A stretch of 64,000 nucleotides of DNA from Euzebya rosea (GCF_003073135.1 NZ_PGDQ01000001.1:1-64000); one strand, 5' to 3'; positions 16,673-25,709 are shown, counted from the stretch's first letter. Program-made: numbers and translations. The notes: generated by a model from the sequence alone, not told the origin.

Positions 16673-17272
16673 ATGTTCCGTCAGCTCCGTACCGTCGCCC
16701 TCCTCGTCGCCGCCCTGCTCGTCCTGAGCGCCGGCGCTGCCTCGGCCGCCGAGGTCGTTCCCGAGGCCGAGACGATGTTCCTCGACCACATCAACGCCTC
16801 CCGCGCTGCGGAGGGTCATGGCCCGCTGACGATGAACACCGAGCTGTCGGGCATCGCCCGCGACTGGTCGCACGTCATGCAGGCCGAGGATCGGATGTAC
16901 CACAACCCCAGCTACAGCCAGCAGTACAGCGGCCACTGGGAGGCCATGGGCGAGAACGTCGGCACGATGTACTGGCCCGGCGGGCAGATCGAGCAGATGG
17001 TCCAGGGCCTGCACGATGCGTTCATGGACTCGCCCGGCCACCGGCACAACATCATGGGCGCCTACAACCAGGTCGGGATCGGTGTGGTCCGCCACGGTGA
17101 CGACCTCTGGGTGACCGTCAACTTCCTGCGCGGTGAGGTGCCGGCCGAGGACGGCGGCCAAGCCGAGCCCGAGGTCGAGCGCTTCGAGTCCGCTCCGTCC
17201 GGCGACGAGCACGCGGCCGAGCAGCCCGAGGAGCGCCCCGACGCCGACAAGCCGTACTACAGCCGCCGCTGA
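16673..17272 (+). CDS. Secreted SCP/CAP domain protein
   Basis: 199 residues. A signal peptide (LRTVALLVAALLVLSAGAAS, cleavage after ASA) precedes a CAP domain: MFLDHINASRAAEGHGPL, GIARDWSHVM, AMGENVGTMYW, DSPGHRHNIMGAYNQVGIGV. The conserved histidines and glutamate of the CAP cavity are present. The C-terminal 50 residues are acidic and disordered. CAP proteins in actinobacteria are secreted and of uncertain activity. The leader has an AT-richer patch with TAGCGT near 16597, and a strong hairpin follows the gene. Confidence 0.85.
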   Translation: MFRQLRTVALLVAALLVLSAGAASAAEVVPEAETMFLDHINASRAAEGHGPLTMNTELSGIARDWSHVMQAEDRMYHNPSYSQQYSGHWEAMGENVGTMYWPGGQIEQMVQGLHDAFMDSPGHRHNIMGAYNQVGIGVVRHGDDLWVTVNFLRGEVPAEDGGQAEPEVERFESAPSGDEHAAEQPEERPDADKPYYSRR

Positions 17273-17301
17273 CGCCTCCCGACCCACCTGCGACCTTCCG
17301 A

Positions 17302-17330
17302 GACGGCCGCCTCCATCGGAGGCGGCCGTC
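17302..17330 (+). terminator. Hairpin after the SCP gene
   Basis: A 13-bp perfect stem (GACGGCCGCCTCC/GGAGGCGGCCGTC) with an ATC loop. No T-run follows, which is common for high-GC terminators. Confidence 0.55.
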
Positions 17331-17357
17331 GCACGTCGGGGGCCGCCTCCCCAGCGG

Positions 17358-17363
17358 TATCGT
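17358..17363 (+). promoter_or_regulatory. -10 box of the thioesterase gene, leaderless
   Basis: TATCGT ends 7 bases before the ATG at 17371. Confidence 0.5.
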
Positions 17364-17370
17364 CCCGGGC

Positions 17371-17886
17371 ATGACCGACCCGGCCACGAACGACTCCGCC
17401 TCCGCCCTGCCCCCACGGCGTGTCAGCGACAGCGAGGTCACGTTCGTCCGGACGATGAACCAGCTCGACGCGAACAGGGCCGGCAACGTGCACGGCGGGG
17501 TGATCATGCGGGAGGTCGACGAGGCGGCCGGCACCACCGCCGCCCGGCACTGCGGCCGACTCGCGGTCACCGCCGCCATCGACGAGCTGTCGTTCTACTC
17601 GCCCGTGGGGGTCGGTGACCTGCTGATCGTCCGTGCCCGCGTCAACGACGTGGGACGCACCTCCATCGAGGTCGGGGTGCGGGTCGACGCCGAGCCGTGG
17701 GAGGGTGGCGAACGACGGCACACGACCAGCGCCTACCTGGTCTTCGTGGCGCTGGACGAGGACGGCCGACCCGTGGAGGTGCCACCCCTCGTCGTGGAGG
17801 GCGAGGAGGCGCTCCGCCGCCAGGCCCAGGCGCGCGTGCGTCGCCGGCTGCGCAAGGAACGCATCGCCGCGGTCCGCGACGCCTGA
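17371..17886 (+). CDS. Acyl-CoA thioesterase (hotdog fold)
   Basis: 171 residues, single hotdog domain of the YciA/BFIT acyl-CoA hydrolase type. It hydrolyses acyl-CoA to free acid and CoA. The signature MNQLDANRAGNVHGGVIMRE is followed by VDEAAGTTAARHCG, which supplies the catalytic Asn/Asp region. DELSFYSPVGVGDLLIVRAR is the second conserved block. The C-terminus is a basic helical tail. Its context with nearby acyl-CoA enzymes is suggestive only. TATCGT, 7 bases upstream, supports this start. Confidence 0.88.
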   Translation: MTDPATNDSASALPPRRVSDSEVTFVRTMNQLDANRAGNVHGGVIMREVDEAAGTTAARHCGRLAVTAAIDELSFYSPVGVGDLLIVRARVNDVGRTSIEVGVRVDAEPWEGGERRHTTSAYLVFVALDEDGRPVEVPPLVVEGEEALRRQAQARVRRRLRKERIAAVRDA

Positions 17887-17974
17887 TCGCACACATCGGG
17901 CAGGAAACCGTGGGGGTCGTGTCGAACCTTCCGGGCAGAGCCCGCGCCGGCGGGCACGCCGACCCGGAGCACCG

Positions 17975-19942
17975 ATGCGATCCCGACTGCTGGCCCTCGT
18001 AGCCGTCCTGACCCTCCTCACCACCGTCAGCGCCTCGGCGCTGCCCGGCCTCGGCTCGGTCGCCGGCCTTGCCCCGGTGAAGTGCACACCCGACGACGTC
18101 ACCGTCGACGGCAGGGTCTTCCCCGAACCGCGACTGTCGGCCACGTTCCTCACGTTCGCCGACTTCGAGTGCGGTGTGGGTGTCCTCGACGAGCTGCACC
18201 CCGGGCTGATCGAGATCACCGAGCTGGCCGAACCCAGCCGTGGTGGCGCCCCGGTCTACGACATCCGGGTCACCGACGAGTCGGTCCCGCTGGCCGACAA
18301 GCGCCACCTGCTGATCATGTCGTCGATCCACGGCAACGAACACGCCGGCCGCGAGGGCGCAGCGCGCGTCATCGAGGACATGGTCGACCAGCGCAACGAC
18401 CAGGCGTTCATCCAGCAGACGCTGGCGCAGTTCGTCGTGCACTTCGTCTTCCCGAACCCCGACGGGTGGATCAACGGTGACATGACCCACGACGACGGCG
18501 GCGTCAACTTCACGCGGGCCAACGACGGCAGCCGTGACCTGAACCGCAACTTCCCGGTCCAGGGCTACCTGCGGGCCTCCAACGGCACGCTGGACCAGCC
18601 GGAGGGCCGCGGCCTCGACGCCCTTCTCGCGGAGTTCGCCGACCTCGAGCACGACAGCGACGACCCCGACTACCGCGGCTGGTACCTGGGCACCGACAAC
18701 CACGGCCAGGGCGTCAAGCCGGTCGCGGCCTCGGGTCTGCAGATCGTCGGCCAGTTCGACTACCGCAAGTCCGAGCGGCTGGCCCGCTTCGCGGACTCGA
18801 TCTCCGACAACATCGAGGGAATCGCGCTGGACTCCATCGAGGCGCTGAACCAGGCGACCGGCGGGGCCGTGCAGCCCTACGAGTGGGGGACGCTGTACGA
18901 CATCCTCGGCTACTCCGCTGCGGGGTCGGGCATCGACTACTACAACTCGCCCGTCACCCAGGACGGCCACGGCGTCGAGGGCACCGGGTTCGCGACGGAG
19001 ATGACCGCGTCGAACCTGCCGTTCTCCAACATCCTGACCCACCCGGGTGAGGTCAACCAGATGTGGGTCGACACCGTGCGGGCCATCAACTACGCGATGT
19101 TCAAGACGGCCGTCGAGCCGTTGACCCACACCTTCCCCGTCGGTGGCCGGGCAGCCTACGTCCTCGACCCGACCCCGACCTCCTCGATCGACAGCAACGG
19201 GTTCGGTGCCGGCAACGACACCATCCCAGGCAACTTCACGGGCGATGACCCCGAGGTCGACCCCGACTTCTCCTTCACCCACTACACGGTCTCGCGCATG
19301 CGGTTCTTCACCGACCTCAACCGCTTCGCCGACAACCCGCTGGACGCCGTCCGGGTGCCCGACGTGCTCTCCGGTGCGACCGACCTGTCGAGCTACGACT
19401 CCCTCGTGCTGGCCGACGAGGTCATGCCGGAGGGCACCGACCTCGCTGGCTGGGTCGGCGCCCTGCGCACCTTCGTCGAGGGTGGCGGCAACCTGGTCGT
19501 CACCGACGGGGCCGCCACGGTCCTCGCCGACCTGCTCGACGGCATCGACGCCGGCCACGTCGGCGTGACCAACCGCAACGTCGGCTACGTCGACTTCCTC
19601 GAGACCTCCGAGGACCACCTCAACGAGGGCCTCCGCGGGGTCGCGTCCCAGACGTGGGACGTCATCCCCGTCGGCTACCCCGACAACGCCGGTGCGGCAC
19701 CGAACTGGACGGTCGACCGGACCGCGTGGGACGCCCTCCCGGGCGCCGTCACCGCCGGCACCAACGGCACGGGCCGGACCATCTACGGCCAGGCCGACCT
19801 CGGCGACGGCACGGTCACCTTCCTCGGTGCCCTCCTGCCCGAGCCGACGGAGGACTACTTCCACCCCTACGGCCTGCAGAACTACGCCGTCACCTACACC
19901 GGCTACACCCTGCTGGAGAACATGCTGGACCACCAGCGGTAG
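17975..19942 (+). CDS. Secreted M14-family zinc carboxypeptidase
   Basis: 655 residues. A signal peptide (LLALVAVLTLLTTVSASALP) leads into an M14 domain. The zinc ligands His119 and Glu122 lie in SSIHGNEHAGREG. The segment DLNRNFP is the conserved substrate-binding Asn-Arg, and a C-terminal catalytic glutamate lies in FATEMTASN. About 180 C-terminal residues after AAYVLDPTPTSS form a second domain with an intracellular-GATase-like look (VEGGGNLVVTDGAATVLADL). It probably trims peptides outside the cell. The ATG at 17975 follows GGAGCACCG. Confidence 0.85.
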   Translation: MRSRLLALVAVLTLLTTVSASALPGLGSVAGLAPVKCTPDDVTVDGRVFPEPRLSATFLTFADFECGVGVLDELHPGLIEITELAEPSRGGAPVYDIRVTDESVPLADKRHLLIMSSIHGNEHAGREGAARVIEDMVDQRNDQAFIQQTLAQFVVHFVFPNPDGWINGDMTHDDGGVNFTRANDGSRDLNRNFPVQGYLRASNGTLDQPEGRGLDALLAEFADLEHDSDDPDYRGWYLGTDNHGQGVKPVAASGLQIVGQFDYRKSERLARFADSISDNIEGIALDSIEALNQATGGAVQPYEWGTLYDILGYSAAGSGIDYYNSPVTQDGHGVEGTGFATEMTASNLPFSNILTHPGEVNQMWVDTVRAINYAMFKTAVEPLTHTFPVGGRAAYVLDPTPTSSIDSNGFGAGNDTIPGNFTGDDPEVDPDFSFTHYTVSRMRFFTDLNRFADNPLDAVRVPDVLSGATDLSSYDSLVLADEVMPEGTDLAGWVGALRTFVEGGGNLVVTDGAATVLADLLDGIDAGHVGVTNRNVGYVDFLETSEDHLNEGLRGVASQTWDVIPVGYPDNAGAAPNWTVDRTAWDALPGAVTAGTNGTGRTIYGQADLGDGTVTFLGALLPEPTEDYFHPYGLQNYAVTYTGYTLLENMLDHQR

Positions 19943-19950
19943 GTGGCCAC

Positions 19951-19978
19951 CCGTCGCCCGCCCGGGGGCGGGCGACGG
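19951..19978. terminator. Bidirectional terminator hairpin
   Basis: CCGTCGCCCGCC pairs with GGCGGGCGACGG (12 bp) between the convergent peptidase and rsgA genes. Confidence 0.6.
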
Positions 19979-19995
19979 GACGATGGCGGGTGCGG

Positions 19996-21108
19996 TCAGC
20001 GGCGCTTGATCGACTGGGCGTCGCGGTACGTGCGGCCCCACGACCGGGTCGCCTGGCGGTAGGCGGCGATGTCGGCGCGGAGGGCGGCGTTCTCCGACGC
20101 CGCCCGGATGCGCTTCCAGCCCTCGAACCGGTCGGGGTCCAGCGTGCCGTCGTCGAGCGCGGACAGGACCGCGCAGCCGGGTTCGGCGTCGTGGCGGCAG
20201 TCACCGAAGCGGCAACCGGGTGACAGCTCCTCGATCTCGGGAAACGCCGCGGCCATGCCGTCCTCGACGACGCCGAGGCCGAGCGTGCGCAGGCCGGGGG
20301 TGTCCAGGACCGCGCCGCCGCCCGGCAGGGCGACCAGCTCGCGGTGGGTCGTGGTGTGACGCCCCTTGCCGTCGACGGCTCGCACGTCCTGGGTGACCAG
20401 GACGTCCTCGCCGACCAGGGCGTTGGTCAGGGTCGACTTGCCGACCCCCGACGCGCCGAGCAGCGCCATCGTCCGGTCGGGGGCCAGCCGCTCGCGCAGC
20501 TCGTCGACCCCTTCACCGGTGAGGGGTGAGACGGGCAGGACCTCGACACCGACCGCGGCCTGCTGGGCCCTGGCGATGGCGATGTCGCGACGGCCCACCA
20601 GGTCGACCTTGGTCAGCAGGACCAGCGGCTGGGCGCCGGACTCGTAGGCCATGACCACGCCGCGCTCCAGCCGACGGACGTTGGGGTCCTCGCTGGCAAC
20701 CGCGACGACCCCGACGAGGTCGACGTTGGCGGCCAGGACCTGATCGGCATCGTTGGACGAGCGCTGGCCATGGGTGGTGGGACGGGTCATGGATGTCGAC
20801 CGGGTGGCGATGCCGGCGAGCAGCCCGTGGTCGGGGCCCGCGTGCGGGTCGGGATGGACGACGACCCAGTCGCCGGTCACCGGCGGGGCCGTCGCCGGGG
20901 TCCAGGTCACGCGGACGTGGCCCCGGGCGGTCAGGACGGTCGCGGCCCCGCGGTCGGCGCGGACCACCCGGCCGTGCGCGGCATCGGGATCGATCGAGTC
21001 GAGCAGGGCCGGCCAGGGGCCGCCGTACCCGACGGTGGACAGGGACGGGGTGCGGTCGGGCTCACCGACGGCGGGAATGACAGGTTCGGGCATGACAGGT
21101 TCGGACAA
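19996..21108 (-). CDS. rsgA: Ribosome small-subunit GTPase RsgA
   Basis: 370 residues, circularly permuted GTPase acting in late 30S maturation. The order is OB-fold (about 45-110), then G4 LTKVDL (165-170), G1 GASGVGKST (218-226), G3 LDTPGLR and a C-terminal zinc site CRFGDCRH followed by a Cys five residues later. The TTG at 21108 is preceded at proper distance by GAGGAG, so it is preferred over the ATG at 21093. A 19-codon ORF with its own strong ribosome site lies 66 bp upstream on the same strand. Confidence 0.95.
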   Translation of the reverse strand: MSEPVMPEPVIPAVGEPDRTPSLSTVGYGGPWPALLDSIDPDAAHGRVVRADRGAATVLTARGHVRVTWTPATAPPVTGDWVVVHPDPHAGPDHGLLAGIATRSTSMTRPTTHGQRSSNDADQVLAANVDLVGVVAVASEDPNVRRLERGVVMAYESGAQPLVLLTKVDLVGRRDIAIARAQQAAVGVEVLPVSPLTGEGVDELRERLAPDRTMALLGASGVGKSTLTNALVGEDVLVTQDVRAVDGKGRHTTTHRELVALPGGGAVLDTPGLRTLGLGVVEDGMAAAFPEIEELSPGCRFGDCRHDAEPGCAVLSALDDGTLDPDRFEGWKRIRAASENAALRADIAAYRQATRSWGRTYRDAQSIKRR

Positions 21109-21174
21109 CGCAGTGCTCCTCGAGCAGGTTCGGGCGTGACGAGCGCCCGTGCGGAGCCGATGTGCGTCGGCTGG

Positions 21175-21234
21175 TCAGGCGCCCGTGGTCGAGTGGGAGG
21201 GACGGACGGGCATGGCGAAGCAGATGGCTTCCAT
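21175..21234 (-). CDS. Candidate 19-residue small ORF with strong ribosome site
   Basis: On the minus strand AGGAGGTGA stands 7 bases before an ATG that opens 19 codons, MEAICFAMPVRPSHSTTGA, then TGA. This is the best Shine-Dalgarno sequence I found in the window, in a genome where many genes are leaderless. The gap lies between the TIGR03089 gene and rsgA, all on one strand. It could be a leader peptide controlling rsgA, a free small protein, or a decayed N-terminus of a larger protein. I know of no named family for it. Confidence 0.45.
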   Translation of the reverse strand: MEAICFAMPVRPSHSTTGA

Positions 21235-21299
21235 GGGGTCCTCACCTCCTGCGCTGCTCGACGGGGCACGACATCCGAACGTGTCTGCCGAGACCGACG

Positions 21300-21944
21300 T
21301 TACGCCACCTTCTCCTCCGTGGCCACCCGCTTCAGGCCGGCCTCGTCGTACCCGCGGGCGATCACCAGCGCCGTCCCCGCCGGCAGGGTCCGTGCGACGA
21401 GGAACACCATCGCCTCGTCGACCCGGTCGGCGGCGTGCAGGATGCGGCCGCCGTCGAGGCCCTCGGCGAGCAACGTGGCCTGGGTCCGCCCGCCGATCGC
21501 CCACGCGCCCTCGTCGCCGGGGTCGTCCACGAAGTCGTCGGGTTGGCCCAGCACGTCGACCACGGTCAGCGCGTCGGCCGGCACGGGACTCATCGGCCGT
21601 CCACCCATCCCGACCCCGACCACGAGGTCGCCGTCCTCGGGGTGGTCGGCCTCGTGCACGACATGCACGTCGGCAGCACCGCCCACCACCACGGTGGCGC
21701 CCGTCGCCCACGTGGCCAGGCACAGCACGGGGGCCATCCAGTGGGCCGGCATGTCGAGCATGACGTGCGCCCCGAGGCCGGCGTCGAAGTGGTCCAGCAA
21801 CAGGTTGGCGCCCTTGGACGCCCAGTTGTGCAGGGTCGCCCAGCTCAGCTCGGTCCGTTCGCCGGTGTCGGCGTCGCGGAAGACCACCGCGGGGGAGTGG
21901 CCCAGCTGACGGGCGTGACGGGTCAGGGCGTCGTGGATCGTCAT
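21300..21944 (-). CDS. TIGR03089 family protein (AMP-binding enzyme fragment)
   Basis: 214 residues. It resembles only the N-terminal part of acyl-adenylate-forming enzymes: TRHARQLGHSPAVVFRDADT, ELSWATLHNWASKGANLLLD, MLDMPAHWMAPVLCLATWAT. It lacks the P-loop TSGTTG motif and the C-terminal lid, so it should not be an active ligase. This short form recurs in actinobacteria as TIGR03089; its function is unknown. TACCCT lies 8 bases before the ATG at 21944 on the minus strand. Confidence 0.8.
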   Translation of the reverse strand: MTIHDALTRHARQLGHSPAVVFRDADTGERTELSWATLHNWASKGANLLLDHFDAGLGAHVMLDMPAHWMAPVLCLATWATGATVVVGGAADVHVVHEADHPEDGDLVVGVGMGGRPMSPVPADALTVVDVLGQPDDFVDDPGDEGAWAIGGRTQATLLAEGLDGGRILHAADRVDEAMVFLVARTLPAGTALVIARGYDEAGLKRVATEEKVA

Positions 21945-21952
21945 GGCCGCCG

Positions 21953-21958
21953 AGGGTA
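21953..21958 (-). promoter_or_regulatory. -10 box of the TIGR03089 gene
   Basis: On the minus strand TACCCT lies 8 bases before the ATG at 21944. Confidence 0.5.
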
Positions 21959-22101
21959 GTGGTGATGCGCCGTCCGTCCGCGCTCGATGGGGTCCACGAG
22001 CGGATGCATCAGTGCGCCACATGTTGCTGTGTGACGACCGTGGGTCCGGCGAGGCGTTCCCCATCGGCCGGGTGTTCCGCGTGCCGGCGGGGCGACGACG
22101 A

Positions 22102-22107
22102 TACGAT
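22102..22107 (+). promoter_or_regulatory. -10 box of the LCP gene
   Basis: TACGAT in the 280-base gap between divergent genes. Transcription would give a leader of about 110 bases. I saw no riboswitch-like structure in the leader. Confidence 0.35.
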
Positions 22108-22224
22108 CGCCGGGTGTCCGCTGGCCATGCCTCCCAGCCTCGTGCCGCGACCGACCGTTTCCTGCTTCCCGATCGACGGATCCCTGCGACCCCGTCCCGA
22201 TGACCCTGGAGGGCCAAGCCAGCC

Positions 22225-23775
22225 GTGGCCGCAACCACCCCCGAGCGTGCGGGCGACCTCGCGCCCGGTGTCTTCGGACCGACCGTCGCCGGCGGCAAGC
22301 CGCGCAACGGAGGGGTCGACTGGCTGCGCTTCGGCATGCTCGTGGTCTCCGTCGTCACGGCGTTCGCGGTGTTCACGGGTGGCTACTACGCCTTCATCCT
22401 GTGGCGCGCACAGCAGAACATCGGTGACCTCGACCTGGTCATCAACACCGAGGGTGGCACCAGCGGCTTCTCCGCCGGTGACGATGCCGACGCGCCGCTC
22501 GAGCTGCCCTCCATCGAGGACCTCGAGGACCGCACCACGATCCTCCTCGTCGGTTCCGACAGCCGCGAGGGACTGTCGCAGGAGCAGCTGCAGGCCATCG
22601 GTACCGACAACACCGGGACCGACCTGACCGACACGATCATCCTGCTGCAGATCGACCCCAACACCGACGCGGCCGCGATGCTGTCGTTCCCTCGCGACCT
22701 GCTGGTCGAGCGCTGCGACGGCTCGACGGGGCGGATCAACCAGGCCTTCTACATCGGGGAGCAGCAGGGCGAAGGGCGTGGTGCGCAGTGCCTGATCGAC
22801 ACGATCACCGCGCTGACCCGCATCCACATCGACCACTACGCCCGCGTGAACTTCGCCGGGTTCGTGCAGGCCGTCGACGCCCTCGGCGGTGTCACGTTCT
22901 ACATCGAGGAACCGCTGCAGGACCGCTACTCGGGCCTCGACATCCCCTCGGGCTGCGTGGAGTTCGACGGCGTCACCGCCATCCAGTTCGTGCGTGCCCG
23001 CCGCCTCGACAGCGACTTCGGCCGCATCGCCCGGCAGCAGCGGTTCGCCCGCGAGATGGTCAACAAGGCCACCTCGGTCGGCACGCTCCTCAACCCGGCG
23101 CGGGTGACCAGCCTCGTCAGCTCGGTCTCGGACTCCCTGGAGACCGACCGGGGCTTCGGCGCCAGCGAGATGATCGACCTGCTCAACTCCGTGCGCGGCA
23201 TCTCCTCCGGTGCCGTCGACGGCCGGACCGTCCCCGGCTACAACAGCAAGTGGGGTGAGGCAGACGTCGTTCGCCTGCTCGAGGACGAGGCCGATGCGCT
23301 GTTCCGGGCCTTCCGTGAGGGTGACCTGCTGCCCGAGGGCGTCGGCACCGACGGCGGCGCCATCGAGCTGGGCCCGTCCAACGTCGTCCCGGTGCGCGTG
23401 CTCAACGGCGAGGCTCCGGAGGGGACCGGGCAGGAGACCGCTGATGTGCTGGAGGCCCTGGGCTTCACCGTCGCCGAGGTCGGCAACGCGCCCAACTACG
23501 GCTTCACGAACTCCCAGATCCTCTACCCCGAGGGACGGGAGGACCACGCCCAGCTGCTGGCCGAGCAGCTCGGCGGCGTGATGATCAGCCCCAGCGCAGA
23601 GGACATCGACGAGCTGCAGCTGCTGCTCGGCTCTGGCTTCGACCCCGCCGACTTCGCCCCCGAACCCGACCCGACCGAGTCGGTGTCGGAGACCCCCTCC
23701 GCGTCGGAGGCACCGGCCGAGGACGCCAGCGAGGAGGTCTTCGCCGGCGCGGAGCTGTCCGACATCGAGTGCTGA
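22225..23775 (+). CDS. LCP family glycan ligase with C-terminal LytR_C domain
   Basis: 516 residues. A cytoplasmic N-terminus and one membrane helix (MLVVSVVTAFAVFTGGYYAF) precede an LCP domain: TTILLVGSDSREG, AAAMLSFPRDLLVE, GRINQAFYIGEQQGEGRG, FVRARRLDSDFGRIARQQRF. These carry the Arg/Asp residues that bind polyprenyl-pyrophosphate glycan. A LytR_C domain follows (VRVLNGEAPEGTGQETADVL), then a Ser/Glu-rich tail ending in Cys. It is expected to attach a secondary wall polymer to peptidoglycan. The GTG at 22225 is preceded by GGAGGG. Confidence 0.9.
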   Translation: MAATTPERAGDLAPGVFGPTVAGGKPRNGGVDWLRFGMLVVSVVTAFAVFTGGYYAFILWRAQQNIGDLDLVINTEGGTSGFSAGDDADAPLELPSIEDLEDRTTILLVGSDSREGLSQEQLQAIGTDNTGTDLTDTIILLQIDPNTDAAAMLSFPRDLLVERCDGSTGRINQAFYIGEQQGEGRGAQCLIDTITALTRIHIDHYARVNFAGFVQAVDALGGVTFYIEEPLQDRYSGLDIPSGCVEFDGVTAIQFVRARRLDSDFGRIARQQRFAREMVNKATSVGTLLNPARVTSLVSSVSDSLETDRGFGASEMIDLLNSVRGISSGAVDGRTVPGYNSKWGEADVVRLLEDEADALFRAFREGDLLPEGVGTDGGAIELGPSNVVPVRVLNGEAPEGTGQETADVLEALGFTVAEVGNAPNYGFTNSQILYPEGREDHAQLLAEQLGGVMISPSAEDIDELQLLLGSGFDPADFAPEPDPTESVSETPSASEAPAEDASEEVFAGAELSDIEC

Positions 23776-23832
23776 GGCGCTGAGTCCCCGAAAGACGAGC
23801 TGAGGGCTCCGCTTGGCTGGGTCAGTGGCTCC

Positions 23833-24753
23833 TCACCAGTGCACCTCCTGCGGCTCGCACTCCGCGTGCGCCGCAGGTTCGGTCTGGATGGTGGCGTGGG
23901 TGATGCCGTGGTCGTGCTCCAGCAGGTCACGGGCCAGATGCAGGACGTCATGGCTGTCCGCGCCGGGTGACATCTCCAGGTGCACCGACACGACGTCCAT
24001 GCCCGAGGTCAGGGTCCAGACGTGCAGGTCGTGCACGCGCTCGACACCGTCGAGGGCAGCCAGTGCCGATTCCAGCGCATCGACGTCCATCCCCTCGGGC
24101 GCGGCCTGGATGAGGATGCGCAGGGCCTTGCGACCCAGCCGGTAGGTGCGCGGAAGGACGAAGACGCCGATGCCCACCGCCAGGATCGGGTCGATGAGGG
24201 TGAACCCGGTCGTGTTGACGACGACGGCGGCGATGATCACGCCGACCGAGCCGAGCGTGTCGGCCAGGACCTCGAGGTAGGCACCCTCGATGTTGAGGGA
24301 CTCCTCGGCACCCCGTCGCAGGATGGCGAAGGCGATCAGGTTGACGAGCAGGCCGATGGTGGCCACCACCAGCAGCGGCGTGCCGAGCACCTCGGGTGGG
24401 TCGGTCAGGCGGCCGACGGCCTCCCACAGGATCCAGCCGGCCGCACCGAACAGGAGCGCGGCGTTGGCCAGCGCGGCCAGGATCTCCAGCCGGTAGAACC
24501 CGAAGGTCCAGCGGGGCGACCGCTCCGCCCTGCTGGCCACCTGTATGGCCGCCAGCGCCATGCCCATGCCGAGCACGTCGGTGAACATGTGCGCCGCATC
24601 CGACAGCAGCGCCAGGGAGTTGGTGAGCAACCCGCCGACCAGCTCGACGACGAAGAACCCGCCGATGAGCGCCGTCGCGAGCAGGAGCCGACCGCGATGT
24701 GCCTCGCCCGCGTGCGCGGCCGAGGTGGTGCCGTGGTCGTGACCCATCCCCAT
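23833..24753 (-). CDS. Cation diffusion facilitator metal exporter
   Basis: 306 residues, six-helix CDF/ZnT transporter, probably a Zn2+/H+ antiporter. It has an N-terminal metal-binding HDHG, helix II LSDAAHMFTDVLGMGMA with the HxxxD half-site, and helix V YLEVLADTLGSVGVI where Glu takes the place of the usual His (ExxxD), a variant seen in actinobacteria. The C-terminal cytoplasmic domain has HDLHVWTLTSGMDVVSVHLE, and the tail is His/Glu/Cys-rich. TATCGT, 7 bases before the ATG at 24753, marks a leaderless start. Confidence 0.92.
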   Translation of the reverse strand: MGMGHDHGTTSAAHAGEAHRGRLLLATALIGGFFVVELVGGLLTNSLALLSDAAHMFTDVLGMGMALAAIQVASRAERSPRWTFGFYRLEILAALANAALLFGAAGWILWEAVGRLTDPPEVLGTPLLVVATIGLLVNLIAFAILRRGAEESLNIEGAYLEVLADTLGSVGVIIAAVVVNTTGFTLIDPILAVGIGVFVLPRTYRLGRKALRILIQAAPEGMDVDALESALAALDGVERVHDLHVWTLTSGMDVVSVHLEMSPGADSHDVLHLARDLLEHDHGITHATIQTEPAAHAECEPQEVHW

Positions 24754-24760
24754 CGACACC

Positions 24761-24766
24761 ACGATA
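24761..24766 (-). promoter_or_regulatory. -10 box of the CDF gene, leaderless
   Basis: On the minus strand TATCGT lies 7 bases before the ATG at 24753. Confidence 0.5.
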
Positions 24767-24818
24767 TGGCCCGGCGCCGCCTCGACCACATCACGACGGC
24801 GCCCGATCGGTCCCGGGG

Positions 24819-25709
24819 TCAGCCGGTCTCGAAGTCGAGGAAGCGCAGCAGCTGCTCGCCGTACCCGCTCTTGGCCAGGTCGCCGGAGAACGCCTCGGCC
24901 TCGGCCAGGTGCCGCAGCTGGTCGGCGTCGATGAAGCCCTCCCGGTAGGCGGCCTCCTCCGGGGCGCCGATCAGCAAGCCCTTGCGCCGCTGCTGCCCGG
25001 CCACCCAGTTCTGGGCGTCGAGCATGGCGTCGAACGTGCCGACGTCGAACCAGTCGGTCGCGAAGGGCAGCTTGGCGACCTCCAGCTTCCCCTGCGACAG
25101 GTAGTGGTTGTTCACCGCGGTGATCTCGATCTCGCCGCGCGCGCTCGGCTCGATGGTGCGGGCGATCTCCACGACGGAGCTGTCGTAGAAGTACAGGCCC
25201 GGGACCATGTAGCTCGACGGCGGGTCGGCGGGCTTCTCGTGCACCGCGACGACCGAGCCGTCCTCGCCGAACTCCAGCACCCCGTAGCGCTCGGGGTCGG
25301 GCACCCACAGCCCGAACACGACTGCCCCGTCGGGGGAGGTGTAGCGCTGCAGCTGCTCGCCCAGGCCGTAGCCGTAGAAGATGTTGTCGCCGAGGATCAG
25401 CGCGACGTCGTCGTCACCGATGAAGTCCGCACCGACCACGAACGCGTCGGCCAGGCCCCGTGGCTCGGTCTGGACCGCGTAGGAGAAGGCGCAGCCCCAC
25501 GCAGACCCGTCGCCCAGCAACGCCCGGAACGCGTCGATCTGCTCGGGTGTGGAGATCACCAGGATCTCGTTGATGCCCGCGTGCAGCAGCGTGGTGACGG
25601 GGTAGTACACCAGCGGCTTGTCGTAGACGTGCATGAGCTGCTTGGACGTGCCACGGCTGGCCGGGCCCAGGCGGGTGGCCCGCCCGCCGGCGAGGATGAT
25701 GCCTTTCAT
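24819..25709 (-). CDS. rmlA: Glucose-1-phosphate thymidylyltransferase
   Basis: 296 residues. It makes dTDP-glucose from glucose-1-phosphate and dTTP, the first step to dTDP-rhamnose. Motifs are MKGIILAGGRATRLGPASRG, the dTDP-site LVYYPVTTLLHAGINEILVI, ALILGDNIFYG, EKPADPPSSYMVPGLYFYD and the RmlA C-terminus TDWFDVGTFDAML. The promoter has a weak TACAAC box 8 bases upstream, overlapping a small inverted repeat (GTTGT/ACAAC, 25718-25731) that could be an operator. It diverges from the EF-G-like gene; rmlB and rmlD lie 2.3 kb away. Confidence 0.95.
   Translation of the reverse strand: MKGIILAGGRATRLGPASRGTSKQLMHVYDKPLVYYPVTTLLHAGINEILVISTPEQIDAFRALLGDGSAWGCAFSYAVQTEPRGLADAFVVGADFIGDDDVALILGDNIFYGYGLGEQLQRYTSPDGAVVFGLWVPDPERYGVLEFGEDGSVVAVHEKPADPPSSYMVPGLYFYDSSVVEIARTIEPSARGEIEITAVNNHYLSQGKLEVAKLPFATDWFDVGTFDAMLDAQNWVAGQQRRKGLLIGAPEEAAYREGFIDADQLRHLAEAEAFSGDLAKSGYGEQLLRFLDFETG

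Noticed and set aside
17642-20041. 799-residue minus-strand ORF
   Set aside because: Shadow of the M14 peptidase gene, which has a signal peptide and zinc motif on the plus strand.
21300-21944. Functional acyl-CoA synthetase
   Set aside because: The P-loop, adenylation core and C-terminal lid are absent; only the first part of the fold is present.
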